Positions 1 through 14,815 of a stretch of 64,000 nt of DNA are shown one piece after another; position 1 is the stretch's first letter; the number at the start of each line of letters is the position of its first letter. Source of the stretch: Megachile rotundata (Eukaryota > Arthropoda > Insecta > Hymenoptera > Megachilidae); assembly GCF_050947335.1 (NCBI RefSeq), contig NW_027474208.1, positions 1 to 64,000 of the forward strand, read 5' to 3'. Made by a program: the position numbers and the translations under genes. The notes beneath the pieces are model-generated. The model worked only from the letters and a program-made list of their open reading frames with translations, had not been told where the DNA came from and did no database searches.

Positions 1-664
1 TAACTCATATTATTAACCATATTATGCAGATATGATCGATTGAACGACAATTACTATACTCATTACTCTTAGTATTATCAATCTAACTCATGCTATGAGC
101 CATATTATGGTTATATGATCGATATAACGACAATTACTATACTTATTACTCTTATTATTATCAATCTAACTCATATTATTAGCCATATTATGCTTAAATG
201 ATCGATAGAACGACAATTACTATACTTATTACTCTTATTATTATCAATCTAACTCGTATTATTAGACATATTATGCTTATATGATCGATAGAATGAGAAT
301 TACTATACTCACTACTCTTAGTATTATCACTCTAACTCATATTATTAGCCATATTTTGCTTATATGATCGAGAGAACGACAATTACTATACTTATTACTC
401 TTATTATTATCAATCTAACTCATATTATTAGCCATATTATGCTTATATGATCGATAGAACGACAAATACTATACTTACTACTCTTATTATTATCAATCTA
501 ACTCATATTATTAGCCATATCGTGCTTATATGAGCGATAGAACGACAATTACTATACTTATTACACTTATTATTATCAATCTAACTCATATTATTAGCCA
601 TATTATGCTTAAATGATCGATAGAACTACAATTACTATACTTATTACTCTTATTATTATCAATC

Positions 665-747
665 TAACTCATGCTATTAGCCATATTATGGTTATATGAT
701 CGATATAACGACAATTACTATACTTATTACTCTTATTATTATCAATC
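665..747 (+). repeat. Representative monomer subtype with 'atgctatta' and 'gatataac'
   Basis: This subtype carries the linked changes 'ctcatgctattag', 'attatggttatatg' and 'gatcgatataacg'. On the left it recurs near 84 (as 'gctatgag'), 914, 1578, 2159, 2408, 4071, 4984, 5233, 5482, 28640 (partial), 30467, 31287 and 32040. On the right the exact reverse-complement combination recurs, for example 39007-39089 ('gttatatcgatcatataacc' then 'ctaatagcatgag'). The shared linked variants show that both arrays descend from one diversified family. Confidence 0.8.
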
Positions 748-1195
748 TAACTCGTATTATTAGCCATATTATGCTTATATGATCGATAGAACGACAAATA
801 CTATACTTATTACTCTTATTATTATCAATCTAACTCATATTATTAGCCATATTCTGCTTATATGATCGATAGAACGAGAATTACTATACTCATTACTCTT
901 ATTATTATCAATCTAACTCATGCTATTAGCCATATTATGGTTATATGATCGATATAACGACAATTACTATACTTATTACTCTTATTATTATCAATCTAAC
1001 TCGTATTATTAGCCATATTATGCTTATATGATCGATAGAACGACAAATACTATACTTATTACTCTTATTATTATCAATCTAACTCATATTATTAGCCATA
1101 TTCTGCTTATATGATCGATAGAACGAGAATTACTATACTCACTACTCTTAGTATTATCAACCTAACTCATATTATTAGCCATATTATGCTTATAT

Positions 1196-1203
1196 TATCG
1201 ATA
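1196..1203. other. Example of palindromic monomer variant TATCGATA
   Basis: Most monomers read 'gatcgata' at this site. A minority read 'tatcgata', an 8-bp perfect palindrome, as here. Reverse-array examples are at 35569-35576 and wherever 'tatcgataatataagc' occurs. The same string is the Drosophila DRE core bound by DREF, and CGATA is the BEAF-32 core. Nothing here shows that such proteins exist in this organism, so this is only a motif coincidence to note. Confidence 0.45.
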
Positions 1204-2899
1204 TTACGACAATTACAATACCTATTACTGTTATTATTATCAATCTAACTCATATTATTAGCCATATTATGCTTAAATGATCGATAGAACTACAATTACT
1301 ATACTTATTACTCTTATTATTATCAATCTAACTCATATTATTAGCCATATTATGCTTATATGATCGATAGAACGACAAATACTGTACTTATTACTCTTAT
1401 TATTATCAATCTAACTCATATTATTAACCATATTATGCAGATATGATCGATAGAACTACAATTACTATACTCATTACTCTTATTATTATCAATCTAACTC
1501 ATATTATTAGCCATATTATGCAGATATGATCGATTGAACGACAATTACTATACTCATTACTCTTATTATTATCAATCTAACTCATGCTATGAGCCATATT
1601 ATGGTTATATGATCGATATAACGACAATTACTATACTTATTACTCTTATTATTATCAATCTAACTCATATTATTAGCCATATTATGCTTAAATGATCGAT
1701 AGAACGACAATTACTATACTTATTACTCTTATTATTATCAATCTAACTCGTATTATTAGACATATTATGCTTATATGATCGATAGAATGAGAATTACTAT
1801 ACTCACTACTCTTAGTATTATCACTCTAACTCATATTATTAGCCATATTTTGCTTATATGATCGAGAGAACGACAATTACTATACTTATTACTCTTATTA
1901 TTATCAATCTAACTCATATTATTAGCCATATTATGCTTATATGATCGATAGAACGACAAATACTATACTTACTACTCTTATTATTATCAATCTAACTCAT
2001 ATTATTAGCCATATCGTGCTTATATGAGCGATAGAACGACAATTACTATACTTATTACACTTATTATTATCAATCTAACTCATATTATTAGCCATATTAT
2101 GCTTAAATGATCGATAGAACTACAATTACTATACTTATTACTCTTATTATTATCAATCTAACTCATGCTATTAGCCATATTATGGTTATATGATCGATAT
2201 AACGACAATTACTATACTTATTACTCTTATTATTATCAATCTAACTCGTATTATTAGCCATATTATGCTTATATGATCGATAGAACGACAAATACTATAC
2301 TTATTACTCTTATTATTATCAATCTAACTCATATTATTAGCCATATTCTGCTTATATGATCGATAGAACGAGAATTACTATACTCATTACTCTTATTATT
2401 ATCAATCTAACTCATGCTATTAGCCATATTATGGTTATATGATCGATATAACGACAATTACTATACTTATTACTCTTATTATTATCAATCTAACTCGTAT
2501 TATTAGCCATATTATGCTTATATGATCGATAGAACGACAAATACTATACTTATTACTCTTATTATTATCAATCTAACTCATATTATTAGCCATATTCTGC
2601 TTATATGATCGATAGAACGAGAATTACTATACTCACTACTCTTAGTATTATCAACCTAACTCATATTATTAGCCATATTATGCTTATATTATCGATATTA
2701 CGACAATTACAATACCTATTACTGTTATTATTATCAATCTAACTCATATTATTAGCCATATTATGCTTAAATGATCGATAGAACTACAATTACTATACTT
2801 ATTACTCTTATTATTATCAATCTAACTCATATTATTAGCCATATTATGCTTATATGATCGATAGAACGACAAATACTGTACTTATTACTCTTATTATTA

Positions 2900-4752
2900 T
2901 CAATCTAACTCATATTATTAACCATATTATGCAGATATGATCGATAGAACTACAATTACTATACTCATTACTCTTATTATTATCAATCTAACTCATATTA
3001 TTAGCCATATTATGCTTAAATGATCGATAGAACGACAATTACTATACCTATTACTCTTATTATTATCAATCTAACTCGTATTATTAGCCATATTATGCTT
3101 AAATGATCGATAGAACAACAATTACTATACTCATTACTCTTATTATTATCAATCTAACGCATATTATTAGCCATATTATGCTTATATGATCGATAGAACG
3201 ACAATTACTATACTTATTACACTTATTATTATCAATGTAACTCATATTACTAGCCATATTATGCTTATATGATCGATAGAACGACAATTACTATACTTAT
3301 TACTCTTATTATTATCAATCTAACTCATATTATTAGCCATATCGTGCTTATATGAGCGATAGAACGACAATTACTATACTTATTACACTTATTATTATCA
3401 ATCTAACTCATATTATTAGCCATATTATGCTTAAATGATCGATAGAACTACAATTACTATACTTATTACTCTTATTATTATCAATCTAACTCATATTATT
3501 AGCCATATTATGCTTATATGATCGATAGAACGACAAATACTATACTTCTTACTCTTATTATTATCAATCTAACTCATATTATTAACCATATTATGCAGAT
3601 ATGATCGATAGAACTACAATTACTATACTCATTACTCTTATTATTATCAATCTAACTCATATTATTAGCCATATTATGCTTAAATGATCGATAGAACCAC
3701 AATTACTATACTTATTACTCTTATTATTATCAATCTAACTCGTATTATTAGCCATATTATGCTTATATGATCGATAGAACGACAAATACTATACTTATTA
3801 CTCTTATTATTATCAATCTAACTCATATTATTAGCCATATTATGCTTATATGATCGATAGAACGACAATTACTATACTCACTACTCTTAGTATTATCAAT
3901 CTAACTCATATTATTGGCCATATTGTGCTTATATGAGCGATAGAACGGCAATTAATTTATTTATTACACCCACTATTATCAATCTAACTCATATTATTAA
4001 CCATATTATGCAGATATGATCGATAGAACGACAATTACTATACTCATTACTCTTATTATTATCAATCTAACTCATGCTATTAGCCATATTATGGTTATAT
4101 GATCGATATAACGACAATTACTATACTTATTACTCTTATTATTATCAATCTAACTCGTATTATTAGCCATATTATGCTTATATGATCGATAGAACGACAA
4201 ATACTATACTTATTACTCTTATTATTATCAATCTAACTCATATTATTAGCCATATTCTGCTTATATGATCGATAGAACGAGAATTACTATACTCACTACT
4301 CTTAGTATTATCAATCTAACTCATATTATTAACCATATTATGCAGATATGATCGATAGAACTACAATTACTATACTCATTACTCTTATTATTATCAATCT
4401 AACTCATATTATTAGCCATATTATGCTTAAATGATCGATAGAACGACAATTACTATACCTATTACTCTTATTATTATCAATCTAACTCGTATTATTAGCC
4501 ATATTATGCTTAAATGATCGATAGAACCACAATTACTATACTCATTACTCTTATTATTATCAATCTAACGCATATTATTAGCCATATTATGCTTATATGA
4601 TCGATAGAACGACAATTACTATACTTATTACACTTATTATTATCAATGTAACTCATATTACTAGCCATATTATGCTTATATGATCGATAGAACGACAATT
4701 ACTATACTTATTACTCTTATTATTATCAATCTAACTCATATTATTAGCCATA
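2900..4752 (+). repeat. Duplication offset by 17 monomers (about 2900-3342 to 4311-4752)
   Basis: A block of about 440 bp is repeated at an offset of 1411 = 17 x 83 bp. It is traced by the linked rare variants 'ctaacgcat', 'caatgtaac' and 'attactagc'. One difference is 'agaacaac' at about 3111 against 'agaaccac' at about 4522. Beyond about 3342 and 4752 the monomer subtypes diverge. The same variants also appear at about 30.7-30.9 kb. Confidence 0.85.
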
Positions 4753-5309
4753 TTATGCTTAAATGATCGATAGAACGGCAATTACTATACTTATTACTCT
4801 TATTATTATCAATCTACCTCGTATTATTAGCCATATTATGCTTATATGATCGATAGAACGACAAATACTATACTTATTACTCTTATTATTATCAATCTAA
4901 CTCATATTATTAACCATATTATGCAGATATGATCGATAGAACGACAATTACTATACTCATTACTCTTATTATTATCAATCTAACTCATGCTATTAGCCAT
5001 ATTATGGTTATATGATCGATATAACGACAATTACTATACTTATTACTCTTATTATTATCAATCTAACTCGTATTATTAGACATATTATGCTTATATGATC
5101 GATAGAATGAGAATTACTATACTCACTACTCTTAGTATTATCACTCTAACTCATATTATTAGCCATATTTTGCTTATATGATCGATTGAACGACAATTAC
5201 TATACTCATTACTCTTATTATTATCAATCTAACTCATGCTATTAGCCATATTATGGTTATATGATCGATATAACGACAATTACTATACTTATTACTCTTA
5301 TTATGATCA

Positions 5310-6108
5310 ATCTAACTCATATTATTGGCCATATTGTGCTTATATGAGCGATAGAACGACAATTAATATATTTATTACACTCACTATTGTCAATCTAACT
5401 CATATTATTAACCATATTATGCAGATATGATCGATTGAACGACAATTACTATACTCATTACTCTTATTATTATCAATCTAACTCATGCTATTAGCCATAT
5501 TATGGTTATATGATCGATATAACGACAATTACTATACTTATTACTCTTATTATTATCAATCTAACTCATATTATTAGCCATATTATGCTTAAATGATCGA
5601 TAGAACGACAATTACTATACTTATTACTCTTATTATTATCAATCTAACTCGTATTATTAGACATATTATGCTTATATGATCGATAGAATGAGAATTACTA
5701 TACTCACTACTCTTAGTATTATCACTCTAACTCATATTATTAGCCATATTTTGCTTATATGATCGAGAGAACGACAATTACTATACTTATTACTCTTATT
5801 ATTATCAATCTAACTCATATTATTAGCCATATTATGCTTATATGATCGATAGAACGACAAATACTATACTTACTACTCTTATTATTATCAATCTAACTCA
5901 TATTATTAACCATATTATGCAGATATGATCGATAGAACGACAATTACTATACTTATTACTCTTATTATTATCAATCTAACTCGTATTATTAGCCATATTG
6001 TGCTTATATGATCGATAGAACGACAAATACTATACTTATTACTCTTATTATTATCAATCTAACTCATATTATTAGCCATATTATGCTTATATGATCGATA
6101 GAACGAGA
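5310..6108 (+). repeat. Block recurring 25.8 kb away at 31121-31919
   Basis: About 800 bp (nearly 10 monomers) recur at an offset of 25811 bp. That is 311 x 83 minus 2, and the minus 2 is exactly the two 82-bp monomers lying in between. Shared linked variants are 'attggccat', 'tgagcgatag', 'attagacat' and 'attttgctt'. Differences seen include 'cttatatg' against 'cttgtatg' and 'actcgt' against 'acttgt'. This is a long-range copy rather than a neighbouring one. Confidence 0.88.
5313..5395 (+). repeat. Representative divergent monomer subtype with 'gagcgatag'
   Basis: This monomer differs from the reference at several sites together: 'attggccat', 'attgtgctt', 'tgagcgatag', 'attaatatattta' and 'cactcactatt'. 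Close copies lie near 3911, 28480, 28825, 30303, 31130 and 32215 on the left. A reverse-complement relative recurs many times on the right (for example 41414-41496, with 'agtgagtgtaataaatatag' and 'cgctcatataagcacaat'). Its linked variants make it a useful tracer of exchanged blocks. It is absent by eye between about 6.1 and 28.4 kb. Confidence 0.8.
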
Positions 6109-6209
6109 ATTACTATACTCACTACTCTTAGTATTACCAATCTAACTCATATTATTAGCCATATTATGCTTATATTATCGATAGAACGACAATTACTATA
6201 CATATTACT

Positions 6210-9200
6210 CTTATTATTATCAATCTAACTCATATTATTAGCCATATTATGCTTAAATGATCGATAGAACGACAATTACTATACTTATTACTCTTATTAT
6301 TATCAATCTACCTCGTATTATTAGCCATATTATGCTTATATGATCGATAGAACGACAAATACTATACTTATTACTCTTATTATTATCAATCTAACTCATA
6401 TTATTAGCCATATTATGCTTATATGATCGATAGAACGACAATTACTATACTCACTACTCTTAGTATTATCAATCTAACTCATATTATTAGCCATATTATG
6501 CTTATATTATCGATAGAACGACAATTACTATACTTATTACTGTTATTATTATCAATCTAACTCATATTATTAGCCATATTATGCTTATATGATCGAGAGA
6601 ACGACAATTACTATACTTATTACTCTTATTATTATCAATCTAACTCATATTATTAGCCTTATTATGCTTAAATGATCGATAGAACTACAATTACTGTACT
6701 CATTACTCTTATTATTATCAATCTAACTCATATTATTAGCCATATTATGCTTATATGATCGATAGAACGAGAATTACTATACTCACTACTCTTAGTATTA
6801 TCACTCTAACTCATATTATTAGCCATATTATGCTTATATGATCGAGAGAACGACAATTACTATACTTATTACTCTTATTATTATCAATCTAACTAATATT
6901 ATTAGCCATATTATGCTTAAATAATCGATAGAACTACAATTACTGTACTCATTACTCTTATTATTATCAATCTAACTCATATTATTAGCCATGTTATGCT
7001 TAAATGATCGATAGAACGAGAATTACTATACTCACTACTCTTAGTATTATCAATCTAACTCATATTATTAGCCATATCATGCTTCTATGATCGATAGAAC
7101 GACAATTACTATACTTATTACTCTTATTATTATCAATCTAACTCAGATTATTAGCCATATTATGCTTATATGATCAATAGAACGAGAATTACTATACTCA
7201 CTACTCTTAGTATTATCAATCTAACTCATATTATTAGCCATATTATGCTTAAATGATCGATAGAACTACAATTACTATACTCATTACTCTTATTATTATC
7301 AATCTAACTCATATTATTAACCATATTATGCAGATATGATCGATAGAACTACAATTACTATACTCATTACTCTTATTATTATCAATCTAACTCATATTAT
7401 TAGCCATGTTATGCTTAAATGATCGATAGAACTACAATTACTATACTCATTACTCTTATTATTATCAATCTAACTCATATTATTAGCCATATTATGCTTA
7501 TATGATCGATAGAACGACAATTACTATACCCACTACTCTTAGTATTATCAATCTAACTCATATTATTAGCCATATTATGATTAAATGATCGATAGAACGA
7601 AAATTACTATACTTATTACTCTTATTATTATCAATCTAACTCGTATTATTAGCCATATTATGCTTATACGATCGATAGAATGAGAATTACTATACTCACT
7701 ACTCTTAGAATTATCACTCTAACTCATATTATTAGCCTTATTATGCTTATATGATCGATAGAACGACAATTACTGTAGTTATTACTCTTATTATTATCAA
7801 TCTAACTCGTATTATTAGCCATATTATGCTTATATGATCGATAGAACGACAAATACTATACTTATTACTCTTATTATTATCAATCTAACTCATATTATTA
7901 GCCATATTATGCTTAAATGATCGATAGAACGACAATTACTATACTTATTACTCTTATTATTATCAATCTACCTCGTATTATTAGCCATATTATGCTTATA
8001 TGATCGATAGAACGACAAATACTATACTTATTACTCTTATTATTATCAATCTAACTCATATTATTAGCCATATTATGCTTATATGATCGATAGAACGACA
8101 ATTACTATACTCACTACTCTTAGTATTATCAATCTAACTCATATTATTAGCCATATTATGCTTATATTATCGATAGAACGACAATTACTATACTTATTAC
8201 TGTTATTATTATCAATCTAACTCATATTATTAGCCATATTATGCTTATATGATCGAGAGAACGACAATTACTATACTTATTACTCTTATTATTATCAATC
8301 TAACTCATATTATTAGCCTTATTATGCTTAAATGATCGATAGAACTACAATTACTGTACTCATTACTCTTATTATTATCAATCTAACTCATATTATTAGC
8401 CATATTATGCTTATATGATCGATAGAACGAGAATTACTATACTCACTACTCTTAGTATTATCACTCTAACTCATATTATTAGCCATATTATGCTTATATG
8501 ATCGAGAGAACGACAATTACTATACTTATTACTCTTATTATTATCAATCTAACTAATATTATTAGCCATATTATGCTTAAATAATCGATAGAACTACAAT
8601 TACTGTACTCATTACTCTTATTATTATCAATCTAACTCATATTATTAGCCATGTTATGCTTAAATGATCGATAGAACGAGAATTACTATACTCACTACTC
8701 TTAGTATTATCAATCTAACTCATATTATTAGCCATATCATGCTTCTATGATCGATAGAACGACAATTACTATACTTATTACTCTTATTATTATCAATCTA
8801 ACTCAGATTATTAGCCATATTATGCTTATATGATCAATAGAACGAGAATTACTATACTCACTACTCTTAGTATTATCAATCTAACTCATATTATTAGCCA
8901 TATTATGCTTAAATGATCGATAGAACTACAATTACTATACTCATTACTCTTATTATTATCAATCTAACTCATATTATTAACCATATTATGCAGATATGAT
9001 CGATAGAACTACAATTACTATACTCATTACTCTTATTATTATCAATCTAACTCATATTATTAGCCATGTTATGCTTAAATGATCGATAGAACTACAATTA
9101 CTATACTCATTACTCTTATTATTATCAATCTAACTCATATTATTAGCCATATTATGCTTATATGATCGATAGAACGACAATTACTATACCCACTACTCTT

Positions 9201-9570
9201 AGTATTATCAATCTAACTCATATTATTAGCCATATTATGATTAAATGATCGATAGAACGAAAATTACTATACTTATTACTCTTATTATTATCAATCTAAC
9301 TCGTATTATTAGCCATATTATGCTTATATGATCGATAGAATGAGAATTACTATACTCACTACTCTTAGAATTATCACTCTAACTCATATTATTAGCCTTA
9401 TTATGCTTATATGATCGATAGAACGACAATTACTGTAGTTATTACTCTTATTATTATCAATCTAACTCGTATTATTAGCCATATTATGCTTATATGATCG
9501 ATAGAACGACAAATACTATACTTATTACTCTTATTATTATCAATCTAACTCATATTATTAGCCATATTAT
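6210..9570 (+). repeat. Higher-order duplication, 20 monomers (1660 bp), two copies
   Basis: Copy 1 is about 6210-7900 and copy 2 about 7870-9570, at an offset of 1660 = 20 x 83. The offset was measured at 'tattagcctt' (6651 and 8311). Linked markers are 'ctacctcgt', 'ttactgtact', 'ataatcgat', 'gatcaatag' and 'cttagaatt'. The only difference I saw is 'cttatacg' near 7666 against 'cttatatg' near 9326. The second copy diverges near 9570, where 'cttaaatg' becomes 'cttatatg'. Confidence 0.93.
8221..9430 (+). repeat. Block recurring 50 monomers away at 12371-13580
   Basis: The second copy of the 20-monomer unit has a further relative about 4150 bp = 50 x 83 downstream. It is traced by 'gatcgagag', 'ttactgt', 'aataatc' and 'attatgattaaatg'. 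Differences include 'ttactgtact' against 'ttactgtgct', 'aatcgat' against 'aatctat', and 'cttagaatt' against 'cttagtatt'. More differences than in adjacent copies suggest an older event. Confidence 0.83.
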
Positions 9571-12500
9571 GCTTATATGATCGATAGAACGAGAATTACT
9601 ATACTCACTACTCTTAGTATTATCAATCTAACTCATATTATTAGCCATATTATGCTTATATTATCGATAGAACGACAATTACAATACCTATTACTGTTAT
9701 TATTATCAATCTAACTCATATTATTGGCCATATTACGGTTATATTATCGAGAGAACGACAATTACTATACTTATTACTGTTAGTATTATCAATCTAACTC
9801 ATATTATTAGCCATATTATGCTTAAATGATCGATAGAAATACAATTTCTATACTCATTACTCTTATTATTATCAATCTAACTCATATTATTAGCCATATT
9901 ATGCTTATATGATCGATAGAACGAGAATTACTATACTCACTACTCTTAGTATTATCAATCTAACTCATATTATTAGCAATATTATGGTTATATTATCGAT
10001 AGAACGACAATTACTATACTTATTACTGTTATTATTATCAATCTAACTCATATTATTAGCCATATTATGCTTAAATGATCGATAGAACGACAATTACTAT
10101 ACTTATTACTCTTATTATTATCAATCTAACTCGTATTATTAGCCATATTATGCTTATATGATCGATAGAACGACAAATACTATACCTATTACTCTTATTA
10201 TTATCAATCTAACTCATATTATTAGCCATATTATGCTTAAATGATCGATAGAACGACAATTACTATACTTATTACTCTTATTATTATCAATCTAACTCGT
10301 ATTATTAGCCATATTATGCTTATATGATCGATAGAATGAGAATTACTATACTCACTACTCTTAGTATTATCACTCTAACTCATATTATTAGCCTTATTAT
10401 GCTTATATGACCGATAGAACGACAATTACTGTAGTTATTACTCTTATTATTATCAATCTAACTCATATTATTAGCCATATTATGCTTAAATGATCGATAG
10501 AACGACAATTACTATACTTATTACTGTTATTATTATCAATCTAACTCATATTATTAGCCATATTATGCTTATATGATCGAGAGAACGACAATTACTATAC
10601 TTATTACTCTTATTATTATCAATCTAACTCATATTATTAGCCTTATTATGCTTAAATGATCGATAGAACTACAATTACTGTGCTCATTACTCTTATTATT
10701 ATCAATCTAACTCATATTATTAGCCATATTATGCTTATATGATCGATAGAACGAGAATTACTATACTCACTACTCTTAGTATTATCAATCTAACTCATAT
10801 TATTAGCAATATTATGGTTATATTATCGATAGAACGACAATTACTATACTTATTACTGTTATTATTATCAATCTAACTCATATTATTAGCCATATTATGC
10901 TTAAATGATCGATAGAACGACAATTACTATACTTATTACTCTTATTATTATCAATCTAACTCGTATTATTAGCCATATTATGCTTATATGATCGATAGAA
11001 CGACAAATACTATACCTATTACTCTTATTATTATCAATCTAACTCATATTATTAGCCATATTATGCTTAAATGATCGATAGAACGACAATTACTATACTT
11101 ATTACTCTTATTATTATCAATCTAACTCGTATTATTAGCCATATTATGCTTATATGATCGATAGAATGAGAATTACTATACTCACTACTCTTAGAATTAT
11201 CACTCTAACTCATATTATTAGCCTTATTATGCTTATATGATCGATAGAACGACAATTACTGTAGTTATTACTCTTATTATTATCAATCTAACTCGTATTA
11301 TTAGCCATATTATGCTTATATGATCGATAGAACGACAAATACTATACTTATTACTCTTATTATTATCAATCTAACTCATATTATTAGCCATATTATGCTT
11401 ATATGATCGATAGAACGAGAATTACTATACTCACTACTCTTAGTATTATCAATCTAACTCATATTATTAGCCATATTATGCTTATATTATCGATAGAACG
11501 ACAATTACAATACCTATTACTGTTATTATTATCAATCTAACTCATATTATTGGCCATATTACGGTTATATTATCGAGAGAACGACAATTACTATACTTAT
11601 TACTGTTAGTATTATCAATCTAACTCATATTATTAGCCATATTATGCTTAAATGATCGATAGAAATACAATTTCTATACTCATTACTCTTATTATTATCA
11701 ATCTAACTCATATTATTAGCCATATTATGCTTATATGATCGATAGAACGAGAATTACTATACTCACTACTCTTAGTATTATCAATCTAACTCATATTATT
11801 AGCAATATTATGGTTATATTATCGATAGAACGACAATTACTATACTTATTACTGTTATTATTATCAATCTAACTCATATTATTAGCCATATTATGCTTAA
11901 ATGATCGATAGAACGACAATTACTATACTTATTACTCTTATTATTATCAATCTAACTCGTATTATTAGCCATATTATGCTTATATGATCGATAGAACGAC
12001 AAATACTATACCTATTACTCTTATTATTATCAATCTAACTCATATTATTAGCCATATTATGCTTAAATGATCGATAGAACGACAATTACTATACTTATTA
12101 CTCTTATTATTATCAATCTAACTCGTATTATTAGCCATATTATGCTTATATGATCGATAGAATGAGAATTACTATACTCACTACTCTTAGTATTATCACT
12201 CTAACTCATATTATTAGCCTTATTATGCTTATATGACCGATAGAACGACAATTACTGTAGTTATTACTCTTATTATTATCAATCTAACTCATATTATTAG
12301 CCATATTATGCTTAAATGATCGATAGAACGACAATTACTATACTTATTACTGTTATTATTATCAATCTAACTCATATTATTAGCCATATTATGCTTATAT
12401 GATCGAGAGAACGACAATTACTATACTTATTACTCTTATTATTATCAATCTAACTCATATTATTAGCCTTATTATGCTTAAATGATCGATAGAACTACAA

Positions 12501-12612
12501 TTACTGTGCTCATTACTCTTATTATTATCAATCTAACTCATATTATTAGCCATATTATGCTTATATGATCGATAGAACGAGAATTACTATACTCACTACT
12601 CTTAGTATTATC
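9265..12612 (+). repeat. Higher-order duplication, 22 monomers (1826 bp)
   Basis: The unit 9265-11090 is followed by a partial second copy, 11091 to about 12612. The offset 1826 = 22 x 83 was measured with the unique variant 'agaaatacaatttc' (9835 and 11661). The second copy stops matching near 12612, where 'tatcaatct' changes to 'tatcactct'. A 10-monomer repetition is nested inside it. Further rare markers shared by both copies are 'attacggtt', 'gaccgatag' and 'agcaatatt'. Confidence 0.92.
9855..11191 (+). repeat. Nested duplication, 10-monomer offset (830 bp)
   Basis: About 507 bp at 9855-10361 recur at 10685-11191, inside the 22-monomer unit. The rare 'tattagcaat' variant is at 9971 and 10801, an offset of 830 = 10 x 83. 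The 22-monomer event later copied part of this, because the same variant is found again at 11797, and once more at 14287 (30 monomers further). Nesting gives a relative order: the 10-monomer event came before the 22-monomer event. Confidence 0.85.
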
Positions 12613-14815
12613 ACTCTAACTCATATTATTAGCCATATTATGCTTATATGATCGAGAGAACGACAATTACTATACTTATTACTCTTATTATTATCAATCT
12701 AACTAATATTATTAGCCATATTATGCTTAAATAATCTATAGAACTACAATTACTGTACTCATTACTCTTATTATTATCAATCTAACTCATATTATTAGCC
12801 ATGTTATGCTTAAATGATCGATAGAACGAGAATTACTATACTCACTACTCTTAGTATTATCAATCTAACTCATATTATTAGCCATATTATGCTTCTATGA
12901 TCGATAGAACGACAATTACTATACTTATTACTCTTATTATTATCAATCTAACTCAGATTATTAGCCATATTATGCTTATATGATCGATAGAACGAGAATT
13001 ACTATACTCACTACTCTTAGTATTATCAATCTAACTCATATTATTAGCCATATTATGCTAAAATGATCGATAGAACTACAATTACTATACTCATTACTCT
13101 TATTATTATCAATCTAACTCATATTACTAACCATATTATGCAGATATGATCGATAGAACTACAATTACTATACTCATTACTCTTATTATTATCAATCTAA
13201 CTCATATTATTAGCCATGTTATGCTTAAATGATCGATAGAACTACAATTACTATACTCATTACTCTTATTATTATCAATCTAACTCATATTATTAGCCAT
13301 ATTATGCTTATATGATCGATAGAACGACAATTACTATACCCACTACTCTTAGTATTATCAATCTAACTCATATTATTAGCCATATTATGATTAAATGATC
13401 GATAGAACGAAAATTACTATACTTATTACTCTTATTATTATCAATCTAACTCGTATTATTAGCCATATTATGCTTATATGATCGATAGAATGAGAATTAC
13501 TATACTCACTACTCTTAGTATTATCACTCTAACTCATATTATTAGCCTTATTATGCTTATATGACCGATAGAACGACAATTACTGTAGTTATTACTCTTA
13601 TTATTATCAATCTAACTCATATTATTAGCCATATTATGCTTATATGATCGAGAGAACGACAATTACTATACTTATTACTCTTATTATTATCAATCTAACT
13701 CATATTATTAGCCATATTATGCTTAAATAATCGATAGAACTACAATTACTGTACTCATTACTCTTATTATTATCAATCTAACTCATATTATTAGCCATGT
13801 TATGCTTATATTATCGATAGAACGACAATTACAATACCTATTACTGTTATTATTATCAATCTAACTCATATTATTGGCCATATTACGGTTATATTATCGA
13901 GAGAACGACAATTACTATACTTATTACTGTTAGTATTATCAATCTAACTCATATTATTAGCCATATTATGCTTAAATGATCGATAGAACTACAATTTCTA
14001 TACTCATTACTCTTATTATTATCAATCTAACTCATATTATTAGCCATATTATGCTTATATGATCGATAGAACGAGAATTACTATACTCACTACTCTTAGT
14101 ATTATCAATCTAACTCATATTATTAGCCATATTATGCTTAAATGATCGATAGAACTACAATTACTATACTCATTACTCTTATTATTATCAATCTAACTCA
14201 TATTATTAGCCATATTTTGCTTATATGATCGATAGAACGAGAATTACTATACTCACTACTCTTAGTATTATCAATCTAACTCATATTATTAGCAATATTA
14301 TGGTTATATTATCGATAGAACGACAATTACTATACTTATTACTGTTATTATTATCAATCTAACTCATATTATTAGCCATATTATGCTTAAATGATCGATA
14401 GAACGACAATTACTATACTTATTACTCTTATTATTATCAATCTAACTCGTATTATTAGCCATATTATGCTTATATGATCGATAGAACGACAAATACTATA
14501 CCTATTACTCTTATTATTATCAATCTAACTCATATTATTAGCCATATTATGCTTAAATGATCGATAGAACGACAATTACTATACTTATTACTCTTATTAT
14601 TATCAATCTAACTCGTATTATTAGCCATATTATGCTTATATGATCGATAGAATGAGAATTACTATACTCACTACTCTTAGTATTATCACTCTAACTCATA
14701 TTATTAGCCTTATTATGCTTATATGACCGATAGAACGACAATTACTGTAGTTATTACTCTTATTATTATCAATCTAACTCATATTATTAGCCATATTATG
14801 CTTATATTATCGATA
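11720..14815 (+). repeat. Duplication offset by 30 monomers (11720-12325 to 14210-14815)
   Basis: About 600 bp recur at an offset of 2490 = 30 x 83, traced by 'tattagcaat' (11797 and 14287), 'gaatgagaatt' and 'gaccgatag'. The stretch between about 13.6 and 17 kb is a mosaic of short pieces shared with 9.2-12.6 kb, and I could not assign it to a single larger unit. Confidence 0.78.

Larger units (their letters stand above)
1..3010 (+). repeat. Higher-order duplication, 18 monomers (1494 bp), two copies
   Basis: Positions 1-1494 recur at 1495-2988, and the match runs on to about 3010. The offset was measured with the rare variant 'ctatgagcc' (about 93 and 1587), giving 1494 = 18 x 83. Matching rare variants inside include 'attagacat' (261 and 1755), 'gatcgagag' and 'tattacgac'. 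A few differences are visible, for example 'cttagtatt' near 70 against 'cttattatt' in the second copy. A smaller 3-monomer (249-bp) repetition is visible inside it near 665 and 914. Copy 1 may start before the window. Confidence 0.93.

Noticed and set aside
3099..3287. A 62-codon open frame, repeated identically at 4510-4698 and 30736-30924
   Set aside because: It lies wholly inside the satellite and covers just over two monomers. It is identical only because the block itself was copied. The composition follows the repeat (Ile, Ser, Asn, Tyr), and there is no ribosome-binding or promoter context.
5236..5430. A 64-codon open frame on the forward strand
   Set aside because: It lies within satellite monomers including the divergent subtype. 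Since 83 leaves a remainder of 2 on division by 3, the frame passes through different monomer frames and soon meets stops. Nothing supports expression.
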